From NCBI GenBank assembly GCA_034437615.1, contig DAOTTW010000281.1, positions 1 to 15,323 on the forward strand: 15,323 nt of DNA. Direction: 5' to 3'. Under the pieces are notes generated by a model that saw only the letters and a list, made by a program, of their open reading frames with translations, was not told where the DNA came from and did not search any database. The stretch comes from DAOTTW01 sp034437615. Its GTDB lineage: Bacteria > Chloroflexota > Anaerolineae > Aggregatilineales > Phototrophicaceae. Shown here piece by piece: positions 14,300 through 15,323 of the stretch. The number at the start of each line of letters is the position of its first letter. Within the stretch, counting starts at the first letter, position 1. A program made the position numbers and the translations under genes.

Positions 14300-14983
14300 A
14301 TGAAATTCTTTATCGACAGCGCCAAGACCGACGAAATCGCCTACGCGCTGGATACATGGCGCGTTGACGGCATCACCACCAACCCGAAGCATGTGCAGGT
14401 CAGCGGCAAGCCCTTCCTGAGCGTAATCCGTGAGATTGCCGACCTCGTGCAGCCCCACCCGGACGTGACCGTTTCCGTACAGACGAACCCGCACATGCAC
14501 GCCGACGCCGACGCCATCATCAGCGAAGCCCGCAAGCTGGCCGAGATGTCGGAGCGCTTTGTGATTAAGATGCCCTGCACCGAAGCGGGCTTCAAAGCCT
14601 GTGACCGCCTGGCCGACGAAGGCATCCGCTGCAACCTGACGCTGTGCTTCAGCGCCATGCAAGCGTTGCAGGCCATGCGCTGCGGTGCCTTCTACGTGTC
14701 GCCCTTCATCGGCTGGAAAGAGACCAACGCCGAAGAGACGCGCCGCTTCATCGAGGAGTGTGTCGAAATCCGCTATAACTTCGGCTTCAGCACGGAGATT
14801 CTGGTGGCGGCGGTGCGCAACGGGCGTCAGATCGTGGAGGCCGCCGTTGCCGGGGCGCACATCGCTACGGCTGGCTTCAGCGTCTGGCAGGAGAGCTTGC
14901 AGCATCCCTATACCGATATGGGCCTGGGTAAATTCCAGGGCTTCTGGGATGAAACGCCCTACGGTGAAACCGAAACGGCATAG
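14300..14983 (+). CDS. Small transaldolase / fructose-6-phosphate-aldolase-like protein
   Basis: The protein has 227 residues, right for the short TalC/FSA class. MKFFIDSA with Asp6, GITTNPK at 24-30, and FVIKMPCTEAG with the Schiff-base Lys90 mark the TIM-barrel class I aldolase site. YVSPFIGWKE at 132-141 has Trp139 where TalC and FSA enzymes have a phosphate-binding Arg (PFVGR), and AAVRNGR replaces the AAS(F/I)R-type loop that also holds the phosphate. The catalytic centre is therefore intact but the phosphate pocket is changed. The C-terminus is extended (about 197-227) with aromatic residues. A sulfofructose transaldolase or an aldolase for another non-standard ketose are possible. GAGGGGG before the ATG serves as ribosome binding site. 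Confidence 0.88.
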   Translation: MKFFIDSAKTDEIAYALDTWRVDGITTNPKHVQVSGKPFLSVIREIADLVQPHPDVTVSVQTNPHMHADADAIISEARKLAEMSERFVIKMPCTEAGFKACDRLADEGIRCNLTLCFSAMQALQAMRCGAFYVSPFIGWKETNAEETRRFIEECVEIRYNFGFSTEILVAAVRNGRQIVEAAVAGAHIATAGFSVWQESLQHPYTDMGLGKFQGFWDETPYGETETA

Positions 14984-15018
14984 CCCAATAACCAACATAA
15001 CCAAAAGGCAGATGCACC

Positions 15019-15323
15019 ATGAAAAAAGTCTATGTCATCCACGAAAACGATAACGTCGGTACTGTCGTCGTTGAAGCCTTGCAGCAGGGCGATCAGGTTG
15101 GCAGCAACGGCCAACGCTCGGATATTGTCGTCACGGCCAGCAGCGATATTGCCTATGGCCATAAAATCGCGCTGGTTGATATTGCGAAGGGCGAGATCGT
15201 GCTCAAGTACAACCTGAGCATCGGCAGCGCCATTCAGGACATCAAAGCGGGCGATCATGTGCACACGCATAACGTCGAGAGCAATCGCGGACGTGGCGAC
15301 AAATACGCAGCAGACGCGGGTGC
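15019..15323 (+). CDS. UxaA/SuyA-type SAF-domain dehydratase or sulfo-lyase small subunit (partial)
   Basis: The frame is open from the ATG at 15019 (AAGG 10 bases before it) to the window edge, 101 codons. MKKVYVIHENDNVGTVVVEAL, IAYGHKIALVDIAKGE, LKYNLSIGSAIQDIKAG and DHVHTHNVESNRGRGD are the ordered motifs of the SAF domain found at the N-terminus of altronate and galactarate dehydratases and as the separate small subunit of two-part dehydratases and of (2R)-sulfolactate sulfo-lyase (SuyA). The gene may stop just beyond the edge as a small subunit or continue into a full UxaA protein. The RGRGD end is seen more in UxaA-type proteins. It follows the transaldolase by 35 bases in the same operon. 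Confidence 0.8.
   Translation, partial: MKKVYVIHENDNVGTVVVEALQQGDQVGSNGQRSDIVVTASSDIAYGHKIALVDIAKGEIVLKYNLSIGSAIQDIKAGDHVHTHNVESNRGRGDKYAADAG

Noticed and set aside
1..15323. CRISPR arrays, tRNA or rRNA genes, IS transposases
   Set aside because: No regularly spaced repeats, no tRNA- or rRNA-like stretch and no transposase or integrase motif was found on either strand by eye.

Overview
The window looks like part of a bacterial chromosome of fairly high G+C content, most likely from a Chloroflexota lineage (Anaerolineae-like). That placement is an inference. It rests on the mix of secreted beta-propeller/SdrD-type proteins, ROK-controlled MalFG-type sugar transporters without a local ATPase, a XisH/XisI pair and a GC-rich multi-hairpin intergenic repeat. 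No rRNA or tRNA is present to fix the taxonomy. All convincing genes are on the + strand.

Region 1 (1-511) is the 3' end of a gene for a probably extracellular beta-sandwich protein, followed by a Rho-independent terminator. Region 2 (about 531-4962) is a lasso-peptide biosynthetic locus: an HprK-like kinase, a PAPS-dependent sulfotransferase, an asparagine-synthetase-like lasso cyclase without the N-terminal glutaminase cysteine, a terminator, a stand-alone PqqD-like leader-recognition protein, and a 57-codon precursor gene at 4789-4962 with its own promoter and a strong ribosome binding site. The predicted core starts at Gly35, has Thr at -2, and has Glu43 placed for a 9-residue Gly1-Glu9 macrolactam. 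The tail carries Tyr-Tyr and a penultimate Ser that could serve the sulfotransferase and kinase. The usual transglutaminase-like leader peptidase (B2) is not in the window.

Region 3 (4995-6785) is a membrane-anchored or secreted beta-propeller protein. It carries an in-frame insert made of the C-terminal half of an SdrD_B domain, a linker, and the N-terminal half of an SdrD_B domain, which is a circularly permuted arrangement.

Region 4 (6775 to the right edge) is a sugar-uptake and catabolism locus. It contains a ROK repressor with a degenerate zinc motif, an L-fucose/L-arabinose-isomerase-like enzyme, a substrate-binding protein behind a structured 5' leader, two MalF/MalG-type permeases separated from the binding protein by an extragenic palindromic repeat, a small transaldolase with a Trp where family members keep a phosphate-binding Arg, and a UxaA/SuyA-type SAF-domain subunit running off the edge. 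An isomerase, a transaldolase and a SuyA/UxaA-like subunit together are compatible with sulfosugar (sulfoquinovose-type) breakdown, but also with uronate or deoxysugar use. A XisH gene and a XisI-like gene with two internal XisI domains sit between the permeases and the transaldolase, translationally packed, and look like an inserted cassette.
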